NCBI GenBank assembly: GCA_001600615.1
Contig: BCKK01000007.1
Coordinates: forward strand, 588,431-652,430
Length of the DNA stretch: 64,000 nucleotides
Direction: 5' to 3'
Origin: Dioszegia crocea
Lineage: Eukaryota > Basidiomycota > Tremellomycetes > Tremellales > Bulleribasidiaceae
Each line of letters starts with the position of its first letter. Within the stretch, counting starts at the first letter, position 1. The position numbers were made by a program, and so were the translations under genes. Shown here one piece after another: positions 12,006 to 24,740 of this stretch. Under the pieces are notes generated by a model. It was not told the origin of the DNA and ran no database searches. It was given only the letters and a program-made list of their open reading frames with translations.

Positions 12006-13628
12006 TCACCTTCGTCTTTCTTGCTCCATCCGCGAGGCCTCGTGCACCGTTATCGCCTCATCAACCCAAGGGAGATTGAACATATCGCTCCGCCTGAGAT
12101 CTTCCTCGGTCACGCTGCCGCCGTTCGGTCCTGCCCCGATCTGGTATCCCAACATCTGGTCCAAATCACGTGCTTGTACAGCTAGCCAATTCTGGATGAA
12201 GCCCTGAGGATTGGTTCTGCACGATTAGCATAGTTGCGCGTGCGACTCACGAAAAGGATTCCAGGAAATCCCGCTTTTGCTTCAGATCTCTAACAAAGTA
12301 CACCAACTCTCCCACCTTGTCTTCTAGCTTGACGATCTCTTTCCCCTCTTCGCCGTCAAAGTTCTGCAGCAGACCCGCCATCTTACTCTTGACTGGGTCC
12401 TCAAGCTCGATTGGAATATCGAAGCATTTCTGATGGAAGGTGAAATCTCGGTCCACGCGTATAGTGTAGGGGATGATGATGGGATCAGGATGCGTCAAGT
12501 AGCGCGTGACGTGCTCTGGCAATTGATGGAATGGGATGGAATCAGCGTGGGCGGGTAAGAGCTGGGCATAAGTCAGCTCAACGAGGAAAAAGGTTGTGGA
12601 CCTAGAACTCGCCTTTTCCAGATCACCAATCCGCTTCAGGATAGACCCATCATCCTTGTCCTGCGCGCCAAGCTGCTTGACCAACTTCCAAACAGCACTC
12701 ATGGCTTCCGCTCGGGTTCCCTCCTTCATTGAGATGATGTCTGCCAATGGCGGCAGGATGCGGAATTTCTCAGGATAGTGGTTGACATGAAGCAGGATTC
12801 GACAATTAACATCCTGGTCGCCTCGACGAAGCACCTCGAAGCCGTCCAAGGGTGCTTGAAGACTCTGAGGATGCCACTGTTTGTCAGACTGAGCATGCAT
12901 AAAACATACCTCGACAATATTGCCCTCGGGGAAAGTTGGGGCTTCGCGCTTGTCTAGCTCGACCACTGCTGATCTGATAAAAGTGCTGAACTTTCTTCGT
13001 GTCTTGTCGAGTCTGGCGTTTCCGCTCTTCTAGTCAGTGATCTGCTCAACTGTGTATACTCACATCGAGCAATCTTCCCTCTATGCGCAACACCCATCCG
13101 GCAATCCCACTCCCGCTGTCCATATCCACACCGTCGGTTCCCGGCACTGCGGCTCCGGTGGAATTGGAAGCAGCCGCACTTGCCTCCTTTTGCCATGCTT
13201 GATCGTGAGCCGTGTTTGAGACGAACACACGAATCATCCGCTTCACCTATGCGACGTCAGCTCAAATCTGGATGACGCTAGACACCACATACTCGTATTG
13301 GCTTCCCCAACGCATCATTGATTTCCGCCTTCTTTCTCAACAATGTCCAATCGAGCTTTTCCTCGACCTTCATGAGATCCAAAAAGGCAGGAGAGTCCGG
13401 GACGAGACTGGCTAGTATGTGTGGTGGGGGAAGAGGGGGCCGCTGTTGTTTTCTGCGCCATCAGCCTGGCAAAGGGTAGCTAGCGAATAAGTCATACGCT
13501 CGACGTGCTGATTCGAGTTCCGCATCTGCGCGACGCTTCAAATCTGTCGCGTTCGGTGCTGAGGACGAGTTCTGTAGAGTAGGCCCTGTACTGGGCCCAC
13601 CGATGGGTCTTGCTGCTGAGGTGGACAT
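12006..13628 (-). CDS. SWI/SNF-RSC subunit of the SMARCD / Snf12 / Rsc6 family (SWIB domain)
   Basis: Seven exons give 459 aa: 13628-13498, 13452-13293, 13246-13064, 13029-12910, 12876-12613, 12561-12251, 12216-12006. The motif order matches BAF60/SMARCD proteins: the LDWTLLRKKAEINDALGK region, RLLDKSGNARLDKTRRKFSTFI, then PEGNIVEWHPQ and FEVLRRGDQDVNCRILL, a SWIB domain (about 235-310; PEKFRILPPLADIISMKEGT, AVWKLVKQLGA), and a C-terminal helical region (VGELVYFVRDLKQKRDFLESF). These subunits link remodeller ATPase modules to transcription factors. The intron at 12562-12612 would use a GC donor (GCGAGT). It is 51 nt and stop-free, so retention would insert 17 residues. Its stop codon is only 32 bp from that of the convergent p24 gene. 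Confidence 0.85.
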
Positions 13629-13794
13629 ATTATATAGCTGATTGGTGAATGAGAGAGTACAGAGCAACAAAGAGTAGAGTCTAGCTGCGTAAACACGCGC
13701 CAACCTCTTTACGTAAAATACATCAGAAAAGTTGCAGAAGCTTGGCTACTCTGGTCCACTTCGCAACAATAGAGGGCGTTCATTATACATCACT
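13629..13794. promoter_or_regulatory. 166-bp shared divergent promoter (SMARCD / RRP36)
   Basis: The interval between start codons at 13628 (minus) and 13795 (plus) must carry both promoters. No motif was assigned. Confidence 0.55.
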
Positions 13795-15119
13795 ATGCGC
13801 AGTACAATCAACAATAGCAGCGATCCCGCGAGGCGCAGCGGATCGAAAGTGACATCCAAGTCGCAAAATCGCAGCAAAGCCCAACCCGCGCTCAAGCAGC
13901 CAGTCGAGGACGATTATCTCGACACGGATTCGGAAGTTGACGAATTCGCCGCTGAAGGTGATCAGGCTGGTCCGTCCGGTTCTTCAGATGAGGAGGGGGA
14001 TCCGGCTAGTGACGAGGACGACGAAGAGGAAGAAGGAGTAGGACTGTGGCAGCCCGATGACTGGGGAGGCGGGGAAGCCGAGGGCTCGGGTTCTGGCAGC
14101 GATTCTGAATCTGAAAATGAAGAGGTAGGTCAAAACATGTGCTTGTATGCAAGCAGAGATGGAGCTGATGGTATAGCGGCTACAGGATGGCGAGTTATCC
14201 CCCTACTTCTAGTTCTGACACTGCAGATATTCGCCAAATTCCCCTATCGACTCTGATGAAAGCGCAAAAGAGCCTGAGAGCGGCCAAGAAGGGACAGAAA
14301 CAGGCACCTGTGCAGACAGACATGGAAAGGCTTGCTGCTGCTAAATCCCGCCTGGCAGATATGCAGCGGATGAAGGGAAAAGGTAAGGCCATAGAGGTAC
14401 CACAAGAGGCGGCGTCGGAAGACGAATCGGAGGGTTCGCAAGACGGAACAGGAAGACGGAATAAACATGCGTATGTCTCATTGTGGGACCGTGCTCACTT
14501 ACAGTCCTGCTATGATGAGTACCAAGCGGCAAGTATCCCGCCACCGCCAGGCTATCGCTCTGCCCAAACGAGAAGTCCGTGATCCGCGATTCTCGTCAAT
14601 ATCCGGCGATCTCAACGTGCACCTCCACTCACAAGCCTATTCATTCCTTCCCGACATGCTCAAAGACGAGTATCACGATTTGCGACGCAATGTCGCTGCT
14701 GCGCAGAAGGCTGAGCGGACGTGTCCGATGAAGGAGAAGCAGGCGCGAGTGGAAGAACGGGAGAAGCTGGAGTTGGATTTGGGAAGATTGCGGACCAAGA
14801 TGGACAGGAGTAAGGCGGATGCCAGGGAGAGGGAGGTACTGGCGCAGGTCAAGAAGGAGGAGCGGGAGAAGAGGGGTGAGGGCAAGGGTGCTTGGTTCAT
14901 GAAGAAGGGTCAGTATTTGATTAGAGATAAGGCTGACATTCAGGTGAAAAGAAGGATCTGTTGCTCAAAGCGAGATTTGAGGCATTGGAGCAGGCGGGCG
15001 GTAAGAGGGCGGTCAAGAAAGCTGTGGATAAGAAGAGGAAGAAGGTGGCTGGAAAGGAGAAGAAGAGTCGGCCGGATGGGGCGGGTGGTATAGATTCCAA
15101 GAGACGCCGAGTTGCGTAG
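13795..15119 (+). CDS. RRP36: rRNA biogenesis protein RRP36
   Basis: The N-terminus is Ser/Asp/Glu-rich (DYLDTDSEVDEFAAEGDQ), then comes DIRQIPLSTLMKAQKSLRAA, the diagnostic core MMSTKRQVSRHRQ...REVRDPRFSSISGDLN...AYSFLPDMLKDEYHDLRR, and a long basic coiled coil ending in KKRKKV-type repeats. RRP36 acts in early 90S/SSU processome cleavages of pre-rRNA. Later introns are clear: 14471-14504 and 14909-14943. The first junction is not: the best donor (GTAGGT at about 14126) gives the wrong frame for every nearby acceptor. Frame is kept only by weaker donors just downstream, for example GTCAAA about 4 nt on with the acceptor at 14227, or GTATGC at about 14148 with the TATAG acceptor near 14176. 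The acidic N-terminus is common for the family. Confidence 0.85.
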
Positions 15120-15408
15120 GGTGTTCTCATTCGTATGTGATGCGGATGATTGTCTCTGCAACAGTAGATTTGCCGGCTCTTTGAATGTCCCTGCCATGTC
15201 GCTTTACAGATCCGCTCCAATCGTAAACGCCTGTCGAGAGTCGAAATTCGATGTCCTCAAATGACCGCAAGGCCAGAAGGATAGTCAGCATTTCGTGTTC
15301 GAGCCCAATGCGGCCAGAAACACCCGTCCCTGCCCACCGATCACCACTCCACACGACGCCTCATCCAGATTCCGTGGTCGTACCGATGCATACCCTACGC
15401 CCGTACAC
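15120..15408. other. Intergenic, convergent RRP36 / eL24 3' ends
   Basis: The 289 bp between the two stop codons must hold both 3' UTRs. Open frames here on either strand are shadows of the eL24 exons or run-ons of them. Confidence 0.6.
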
Positions 15409-16125
15409 TTATCGTCCACCCTTGCCAGCTCCAGCACCACCCGCACCACCCTTCGCTCCCTGCTTGGACACCTTTGGTGCGCCAGCTCCGACGGGCTTCG
15501 CCTTCTTCTCCTCCTTGCTGCGCTTCTCGGTCTTGGCCTTGGTGATGGCGGCTTGACGTGCGGCAGCTCGGACCTCGGGCTTGGCGGTACGCTTAGCGAG
15601 AATGGAAGCGAGATCGGCACCAACGACACCACGCTGTGGATCAGTTGTATCCCTGCAGAGTTGAACAATAAACTTACCTGGACCTTGACGTTCTTCCTGG
15701 ACCTCTTCTTGGCTACCTCCTCAGTGATACCCTTCTTGTGCATTCTATACGTCAGCTTGGGATTGGCACTCCGATTGAACAAAACCTACCGCCTGTAGAC
15801 CTGAGTCCAAGCGATCTTTCGGGGGTTTTTGCGCTGGAGGAAGAGGGACTCGGATTTAGAGCTGTGGAATCGGAAGGACTGTAAATCAGTATCAGGTATT
15901 GCCAAGATTCGCAATTCGTCGATTGCTTCTCCTTTCCAACACCGCCTGCCTCATAACGCGTATCCCCGCCTCGCCTGCTTCTGGCACCTGTTCTCCCTCT
16001 CTCCCACCTCCCACTATTCCCACAGAACGCAATTCCAAACCCACCTTGGAGTCCCCCCTGACGTACACCCTTCCCTTGCCGGGGTACACTCGGAAACCGG
16101 AAAAGTCGCATCGGTCGACACGCAT
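15409..16125 (-). CDS. RPL24: 60S ribosomal protein eL24
   Basis: Four exons give 153 aa: 16125-16045, 15878-15790, 15744-15678, 15633-15409. The N-terminus (MRVDRCDFSGFRVYPGKGRV), the middle (SSKSESLFLQRKNPRKIAWT, YRRMHKKG) and the GVVGADLASILAKR segment are canonical eL24. The C-terminal tail is Ala/Lys/Gly-rich. Exon 1 ends exactly after residue 27. The first intron is 166 nt, far longer than its neighbours, as is usual for the first intron of ribosomal protein genes. It shows no convincing snoRNA boxes. One family cysteine of the zinc-ribbon-like N-terminus is kept (Cys6) while the second in SSKC is Ser here. Confidence 0.96.
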
Positions 16126-16422
16126 CCTGCAGAGTTAGATTGTTGGATATGACGTTGTAGACTGTAGTCTCACTTGATGAAATGTGTATGGGTCGAGATA
16201 GGTATCGAAGATGGTCAATCAGTCTATAGCAATTAGCCCTACAGTGGCACTCTAATCAGGGTGGATCATTTACGTACTCCCTTCCCCCTTTCGCAGTTTC
16301 GGCTTTAATCTAAACGCCGAAATTGCCGACGCCGGGTGGCAAAAGTGGCACCTGGCATTCTGAATTTCTGATGGTGACTATGCTATGTTGCATGGGGTAT
16401 ACAACAGTAACTGATACAATCC

Positions 16423-17496
16423 CTATGAACTACTCGCGCTCCCCATGCTGAGCCCCAACTCATCTAAAAATGAATCCGCCTCAGCCGCTCTCTGCTTGGC
16501 GCGGATTGCCTCCAGTGCTTCTTTACCCCCAGCTACTTCTATCCGCTTCGCCTCAACGAGCTGCCGACGCGCTTCCAACTTTTGGTTACGCTTCTCCAAT
16601 GCACTCTGCACTCTCTCTCTGGCTCTCTCTGTCTCCAGTCTCTCCTCCTTGAGCGCTTGCATCTGCTTGGCGCGCTCTTCGTCATCCAGTGAGAACTGAT
16701 ATTGTCCGGCAGCTTTCGTACGAACTAGCTGTCAGCAATGTCGGCGTGTGGCATACCTTCTTTTGTAGCATCATAGTGCTGCTGCCGCTCAGCTTCCTGC
16801 GCAGCTCGCCATTTGGCTTTCAAAGCATCCGGATCAGGCTCGTATACCGGATAGAATCTCTGGTCGCCGTGTATGACCTTTGATTGCCTATTGTCAGTAG
16901 AGCACAGGCACAGTACTCACATCACATCCGCATATGAAGATTGATCAGGAGGCGGAGCAGGAGGCCTGGCTTGTGAGGCTTCCGCTCTAGTACCCCATCG
17001 AGTCCTTCCGAGCTCATCCACATACTCCACCTTGGCATCGTCGTCGGACGAGTCGTCGTCGGACGAGTCGTCTTCTGATTCTTCATCTCTCTTTCTGTCG
17101 AACTGTCATTAGCCAGATAGGGTATGAGACTCACATCAATGACAGCTTCAGCCATTTCCCTATCGGTCATCCCAGAATAATCCCCCCTTGTCAACGCATC
17201 GTACTTCTCCGCCTTGCGCTCCATGATCGCCCGGCGCTGCTCGTCGCTTGGCCCCGCGCCATCATCTTCAAAGTGCCGCCGTTTGGCATCATTCCGTGCT
17301 TCATTTGCTAGTCTCTTGACGAGGCCGGGATTGGGACGGTCAAAGGGGTCAGACTAAATCAGCACATTGTGAGCGTTGAGCATACCTTGGAAGGTCGTTT
17401 GACTCCTCTTGTAGCTATGCGGCCTTCTCTTGATAGCTGACTCGCCTGCTCTGCTACGATAGCCTTGAGGTCAAGGCCGATAGACCCCGGGGCCAT
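16423..17496 (-). CDS. CCDC174-like nuclear coiled-coil protein
   Basis: Five exons give 314 aa: 17496-17386, 17353-17135, 17102-16921, 16887-16757, 16724-16423. The central segment KVEYVDELGRTRWGTR is the hallmark of the CCDC174 (DUF4078) family, which associates with the exon junction and spliceosomal machinery in animals. It is preceded by a Ser/Asp repeat in which SSDDDSSDDD is encoded by a near-perfect 18-bp duplication (about 17045-17080). The C-terminal 90 residues form one long charged helix, probably a coiled coil (RERVQSALEKRNQKLEARRQ). The function in fungi is inferred from the family only. It shares a 161-bp divergent promoter with the deubiquitinase gene. Confidence 0.8.
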
Positions 17497-17657
17497 TGCA
17501 TGAGTGAGTGTATGTAGAGTGATGGATTGATTACTTGCCTCCACCTTTATGTAAGTTATCGGTTGCGGGGCCCGGACCGGAGTGTTCCGGGGTAAGTAAC
17601 AGTCAGGGCCGAGCAAGCGAGCGGAGCCATCCATCCATCGACCATCCATCATACACC

Positions 17658-20149
17658 ATGTCATCCCGCGTACGCTTCCCATTCAGGTCAACCCCATCCA
17701 CTCAGCAAGTGCCACAGGCCGTCGTCGTACAGACACCAGAGCAGAAGAAGGAATCCCTCACAACTACCTACTGGGATTCAGTCTACGGTGAAGACTGGAC
17801 AAATGGCAAGGGCAAGGACGTGGAGCGGCTATGGGGAATAGAGAACTTTGGCAATACCTGCTATTGCAACTCTGTTCTCCAGGCTTTATACGCTTGCCAG
17901 CCATTCCGATCTTTCGTCGAGGCGTATCCCACGATACAACCTCCCGTGACCGCACTCGGCCCGCCTCCTGGTGAGGCCAATCTTCCCGTCGAGCCCACGC
18001 CTGCCAGTCCGCTCGCGACTAAGCGGGACAACCCTTTCGACAACTATGCCAACCCTCAACCTACATCTCCGACGGGAGAGAAGCGGGGCTGGAAACTTGG
18101 CCGGAAGCCCACAATTACATCTGCACCTCCTTCCCTCGCGTCGATCCAAGCGCAGGCCGCCAAGGAGAAACCTCTCCTTCCCCCTCCTTCGAATTACCCT
18201 CCCCTCCCGGCTCCCAACCCCGATCAGCCTCCACCCAATGTCTTTGAAACGATCCAAACCTTGTTCCAACATCTGTCGATGTCTCCACCTCATCAGCCCC
18301 TACCATCTAGGAAAGATCCCAAAAAAGAGGCCGAGACAGTCCAAACCGCTTCACTTCTTGCACCCGATGCCGCCGCCGCTACGACGGAGAATGGCGCCCC
18401 TGTACCCGCCAAAGTGAATTTGAACGAACCTCAGGGACCGCCCTTGCTCGCGTCTCTCCCTCCCCCATCCGCTCCACGCGGTGGTGGACCTTTCTCTGCC
18501 GGATCGCTTGGACGGGGAGTCGTCCGACCAGAGGACGTACTTAAGACGATCAAGCGGGAGAATGAGATGTTCAGGGGGATGGCGCAGCAGGACGCACACG
18601 AATTTCTGGGTTGGGTGTTGAATAAGATTGCGGAGGATGTGGAGCCACTGGACAAGCACTTGAAGTCTCAGGGCAAGGCTGCTGTTCTCCCTGCTACCAA
18701 GGGGATCGGCAAGACCTTCATTCAAAACTTGTTTGAGGGAAGCTTGACGAACGAGACGAGGTGTTTGAGTTGCGAGACAGTGAGTTTGCGTGTGGACATT
18801 GCTGATTAGACCTCTTCGCGCGACGAGCTCTTCCTCGATCTTTCGATCGATATCGAGCAGCACACATCCGTCACGTCCTGCCTCAGAGGCTTCTCAGCCT
18901 CCGAGATGCTGTGCCAGAAGAATAAGTTTTATTGTGATTCCTGCTGCGGACTTCAAGAAGCAGAGAAGAGGTGAGTAGGGCATAGTTTAAGCTGACGTCA
19001 GAATGAAAATCAAGCGACTTCCCCATATCCTCCCCCTCCACCTTAAGCGTTTCAAATATCAAGAAACGCTCGGCCGCTACACGAAACTCTTCTACCGAGT
19101 CCCCTTCCCCACTCAGCTCCGCCTGCCCAACACGTCGGACGATGCCGAGGACCCGGACAGATTGTATGAACTGTTTGCTGTGGTTGTGCACATTGGAAAG
19201 TGAGTTCTTGGCTTAATGTTAGCTAACAAGTAGTGGTCCACACCACGGTCACTACGTCTGCTTGGTCAAATCCGCCGGCAGGTGGGTCATGTGTGATGAC
19301 GAGAATGTCGAGCCGATCGACGAGGCGGACATCTTCCGTTACTTTGGCGACTACCCCTCTGGAGCCGGGTATGTCATGTTCTACCAAGCTGTCGATCTCG
19401 ACCTTGGGACATTAGGCTTGAAGGTGCCTCCTCCTGCCCCGGTCACTCGCACGGCTCCTCCGATGCCAGAGACACAGCCTACACAAGCTCCTCCCAAACC
19501 CGAAACACTCATTGAGCTTGATGAGCCCGAATCATCTCCCCCGCGCTCTCCACCTCAGCTCAACATACCTGTTGAACCACCCGTGCCTTCACCTATTGCA
19601 TCTTCGATCCAAATCACTTCCGCGACAAACGGGACATCGAATGTTTCTTCGCCGGCTCTCCCCGCAGCAATGCAAACACCCAGTCAATCCATCCCCCGTA
19701 CTCGAAGTCAAACCACCCCGGTTGACCAGCGCACGCCAAGCCAAACTACTCCCATTCAACGTACCCCTAGTCAGACCATCCAGCGCACCCCAAGCTCGTC
19801 TACCCAGAAAGACAAGGACGGCAAATGGTACCAGCGCAAGAGTGTCAATGGGGGGGCGACCCCTCCTGCAGTCGCGCGAAGCACAACATTTGGCGCTCTT
19901 GGCGTGGCTGTCCCTAATCAGACTGAGGCTACTTCACCCCAGGCTGCATCGCCGACACCCATCCCGAGCACACCGTCGGATCTTGCACGCGGCCCAAGCA
20001 CACGTACAGCATCGGGCACATCGGCCTCTGGCTCATACACTGGGGGCGGCGGTTTGGGGCGCAAATTCAGCGGAAAAAGCCTAATGTCAAGGTCTGGCAG
20101 CTTGATGAAAATGGGGTTCGGGAAAAAGGATAAAGGGATAGAAGAGTAG
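17658..20149 (+). CDS. Ubiquitin-specific protease of the USP12/46, Ubp9/13, CreB type
   Basis: Four exons give 799 aa: 17658-18779, 18810-18970, 19002-19199, 19231-20149. The cysteine box is [20 protein letters not shown] (nucleophile Cys68) and the histidine box is [20 protein letters not shown] (His501), followed by [22 protein letters not shown] and paired Cys motifs (CLSC, CDSC) mark the zinc-binding fingers. A 200-residue Pro-rich insertion sits between the Cys box and QQDAHEF, and a low-complexity tail of about 290 aa carries tandem RTPSQT units. Fungal CreB/Ubp9 proteins act with WD40 activators (CreC) in carbon-catabolite control and endocytosis; that role here is inferred. The stop codon is 100 bp from that of the convergent velvet gene. 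Confidence 0.92.
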
Positions 20150-20249
20150 GATTTGCGTGTCGGTATCTGTTGTCGAAATTTGTATGCAGTCCATCTAAGG
20201 GTCGTGTCTAGTTACTCCACATACATTATACAACGAGATTACTACAACA

Positions 20250-21310
20250 TTAAGGATCCTTGTATCGGATAGGCGGAGGTGTATCTGGGGGTCCGAGTAG
20301 ATTTGCCAGGTGGGGAGCTACCGGTTGAAGATGGGAAAGGTCGGGTATTCCATCGTCTCCTCCGGTTGGGAGCTTTATATTTAGCGAGCTGAATATGGGC
20401 AGCGAGGGAGAATTGAAGTGGAGGGTCGGTCTTATAGCCAGGGAGGGGTGAGAGACTGAGCGTGATGAAGTTGGGGGATCGAGGGAGAACCTGGCGAGGT
20501 CAACAGGAGGGCCGGTTGGTGTGAAGGGTCGGGAGAGGGCGGCGATCTGGGCAAGCTGTACCAGACCGTCATCCCCAGCAGCAGCGGCGGTGTCGTATCG
20601 GGAATCCCGCACAAGGGATGGCGCTGGACGTTTGGGACGGGAAGAGCTCCTGTCATTAGCTATGAACACGACATAGACTCACGCTCTGCCTGCCGACGTA
20701 TCCGTCCTCAGCTTCACTTTGATCCCCTGCATAGCGAGATGGCGTGTCAACATGGTCGACTCGCGCATCCCGGTAAAGAGTTTAGGTGAAAAGACCTCGA
20801 AAGGTTCTGTGACTGTGTTTGCCACCTGCGACAAGCCGGATCTGACATGAGCCACATCAAATGACGACTCACTTTGACGTCTCGTATAGGGTGAATCTTA
20901 GTCTGAACATCCCCGGCATCCGGATGCTGAGCTTTGCAAACACACACAGAGCGCCTAATCTCTCATCCATCATCCGCAACTTTTCGGGGGTCTGTATTGT
21001 CTCGCCGGTGGTTGCCGAGATGCCGCTAGGTGTTTTGACTAAAGTATAGGAAGACGACTCGTCGGGCTGAGGGTGAACGAGGGCAGCGTGAATGAAGAGG
21101 GAGGTGCTTTCAAGCACAGATCTGGGTGTTATTCCAAATTTACAAACCGCAGACTCACGAGTCATTGTCTGTGCTGTAGACCTCGACAACTGGCGGAGGG
21201 TCGACAGGCCGACGGTCTATAGTATCGTTTGCTTCTTTAAAAGAGCACAAGCGAGCACGACTCGGTTGCTGCTGGACCCTCAGGACATATTTCCCTGCAG
21301 GTCTTGACAT
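20250..21310 (-). CDS. Velvet-domain transcription factor
   Basis: Four exons give 319 aa: 21310-21159, 21121-20873, 20841-20683, 20649-20250. The velvet domain occupies about residues 1-185: KYVLRVQQQPSRARLCSF, then RRPVDPPPVVEVY, HAALVHPQPDES, FRLRFTLYE, FEVFSPKLFTGMRESTMLTR and LAMQGIKVKLRT. Velvet proteins are fungal NF-kB-like regulators that dimerise and control sporulation, development and secondary metabolism. The domain starts almost at the initiator Met, as in VelB/VosA-type members; assignment to a subfamily is not possible by eye. The C-terminal 130 residues are Pro/Ser-rich and probably disordered. It lies directly downstream of PRMT3 on the same strand (136 bp). Confidence 0.9.
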
Positions 21311-21446
21311 TTGCGGGTCATGTGAGATCCATGTGTAGATCTGCGCAAAAATACGGCCAATGCTTGATGCAAAATCCCACCGATCTCTGCGTGCCGTAAT
21401 ACATGTAGATCTATCGGCATGCCTTTGCATGGTGGAATCCTTTCCA

Positions 21447-23286
<1,840 letters not shown>

Positions 23287-23466
23287 TGCAAGATATGATT
23301 GCGAAGAGTGGACGCAAAAATTCTGAAACACAACAAGGAGATCGAGATGAAGAGTTCCGGGGGAGTTACATCCATATGGCATGTGGAAGATCGTGAAAGT
23401 ATTTGTCCGTCGTTGTACATATACAAAGACCCAATCTGACTGACTGTCTCTGCCGTCGACTACAAG

Positions 23467-24715
23467 ATGAGTAGGCAGGACTCGATCCCCAGCGATTGGG
23501 TGCTCGATCCTGTGCACGGAGTATACTACCACACCCAGTCGCAGATGTTCGCCATCCCCAATGCCGCGGGCGAGTGGGAGTATGTTCCAGTCAGCGACTT
23601 CCGCCGAGGGGAGTCCTCTAGCAGTACTTTACCGGCGGAGGAAAAAGAGGACGGCGAGGTGGATGACGATGTAGGTTGGGGAGGATTGATGGAACCGAAC
23701 GAGGTAGAACGGATACAAAGGAGCACCTACTCGGATCCCAAGTTGTACGCCTACCGTGCCAACACGCCTCCCGCCGCTACTCCTAAACATATCCTCCGTT
23801 TGGTCGTCGAAGAAAGCTCGGTATTGCCTAAAGGTGGTATGGTCATGATAGACGCGCGAGAGGGAGGTATACACCTCGGCCGGGATCGAGTCGAGGGGCA
23901 GGCAAGGGTGCGGATAAAAGAAATGGAGATCAGCAAGACGCATGCGGTGGTGTATTGGGGCGAGGGGTCGGATCGAGCGGAGGGGAATGAAGAGGGATGG
24001 TGGCTTGTGGACCTTGGTATGTCCCGTCATGACGGCGCTGACGTTAGGCTCCACTCATGGCACCTTCATCTCACGCGACTCATCTGACCACCGCCTCTCC
24101 GAAGCGAAAAAATCTTCCCTACCACATCGACTGTCTCACCTCACTACCATCACCATTGGTCAAACAACATTCGTCTCCCATATACATCCATCTTGGCCCT
24201 GCGAGGGATGTCAGTTGAAAGCGGAGAACGAAATCAAGCTGGATGATGGTGCACCTGTGGTCGAGGCCGAGACCGCGCCAGTTTTCAGCGGTCACGGAGG
24301 GCGAGAGCTACGGGAGATGAAGCGAAAGAGGGAGATGGCGGCGTTGAAGGAGAACTTGCTGGATGAGACGGTATCCACGGAACGGAGAGAGTACCAGGAT
24401 CGAGCAGCAATGCGGCGACGACTACAGGGCGGCTACAGTCACCCCTCGGCAAGATCTGCTTCTCCGCCCTCTCAACCGATACCCACTCCCGAAGTCGCTC
24501 CTATCAACAGCTTCGCAATGGGGATGATGGCGAATCAAGGCTGGGTTGCAGGTCAAGGTCTAGGGAAAGCAGGGACCGGTCGGGCAGAGCCGGTGGCGGT
24601 AGAGATGAGAGCTGAGAAGAGAGGGCTAGGCGCAGCAGGAAGCAAGGCGGTCCCTATTGAAGGAGACTGGAGAGCGCGAGGAAAGGAAAGAAGGTACAAC
24701 GAGCTCAGAAATTAA
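23467..24715 (+). CDS. FHA and G-patch domain protein (AGGF1-like architecture)
   Basis: Two exons (23467-24016, 24048-24715; 31-nt intron) give 405 aa. Residues 10-45 hold an OCRE-like aromatic repeat (WVLDPVHGVYYHTQSQMFA). The FHA domain spans about 110-235, with IHLGRDRV, SKTHAVVYW and, straight across the splice junction, GSTHGTFIS, the phosphothreonine-recognition loops. A G-patch follows near residue 340 (MGMMANQGWVAGQGLGKAG). FHA, OCRE and G-patch modules together occur in AGGF1-type and RNA-processing proteins. The fungal role is unknown to me. The stop codon is just 25 bp from that of the convergent carrier gene. Confidence 0.88.
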
Positions 24716-24740
24716 TCTACAATCGGAGACTACACATGGA

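Noticed and set aside
15879..16044. Long first intron of eL24 as host of an intronic snoRNA
   Set aside because: I looked for C (RTGATGA) and D (CTGA) boxes with terminal pairing and for H/ACA features and found none; the CTGATACTGA near the 3' end is the branch region.
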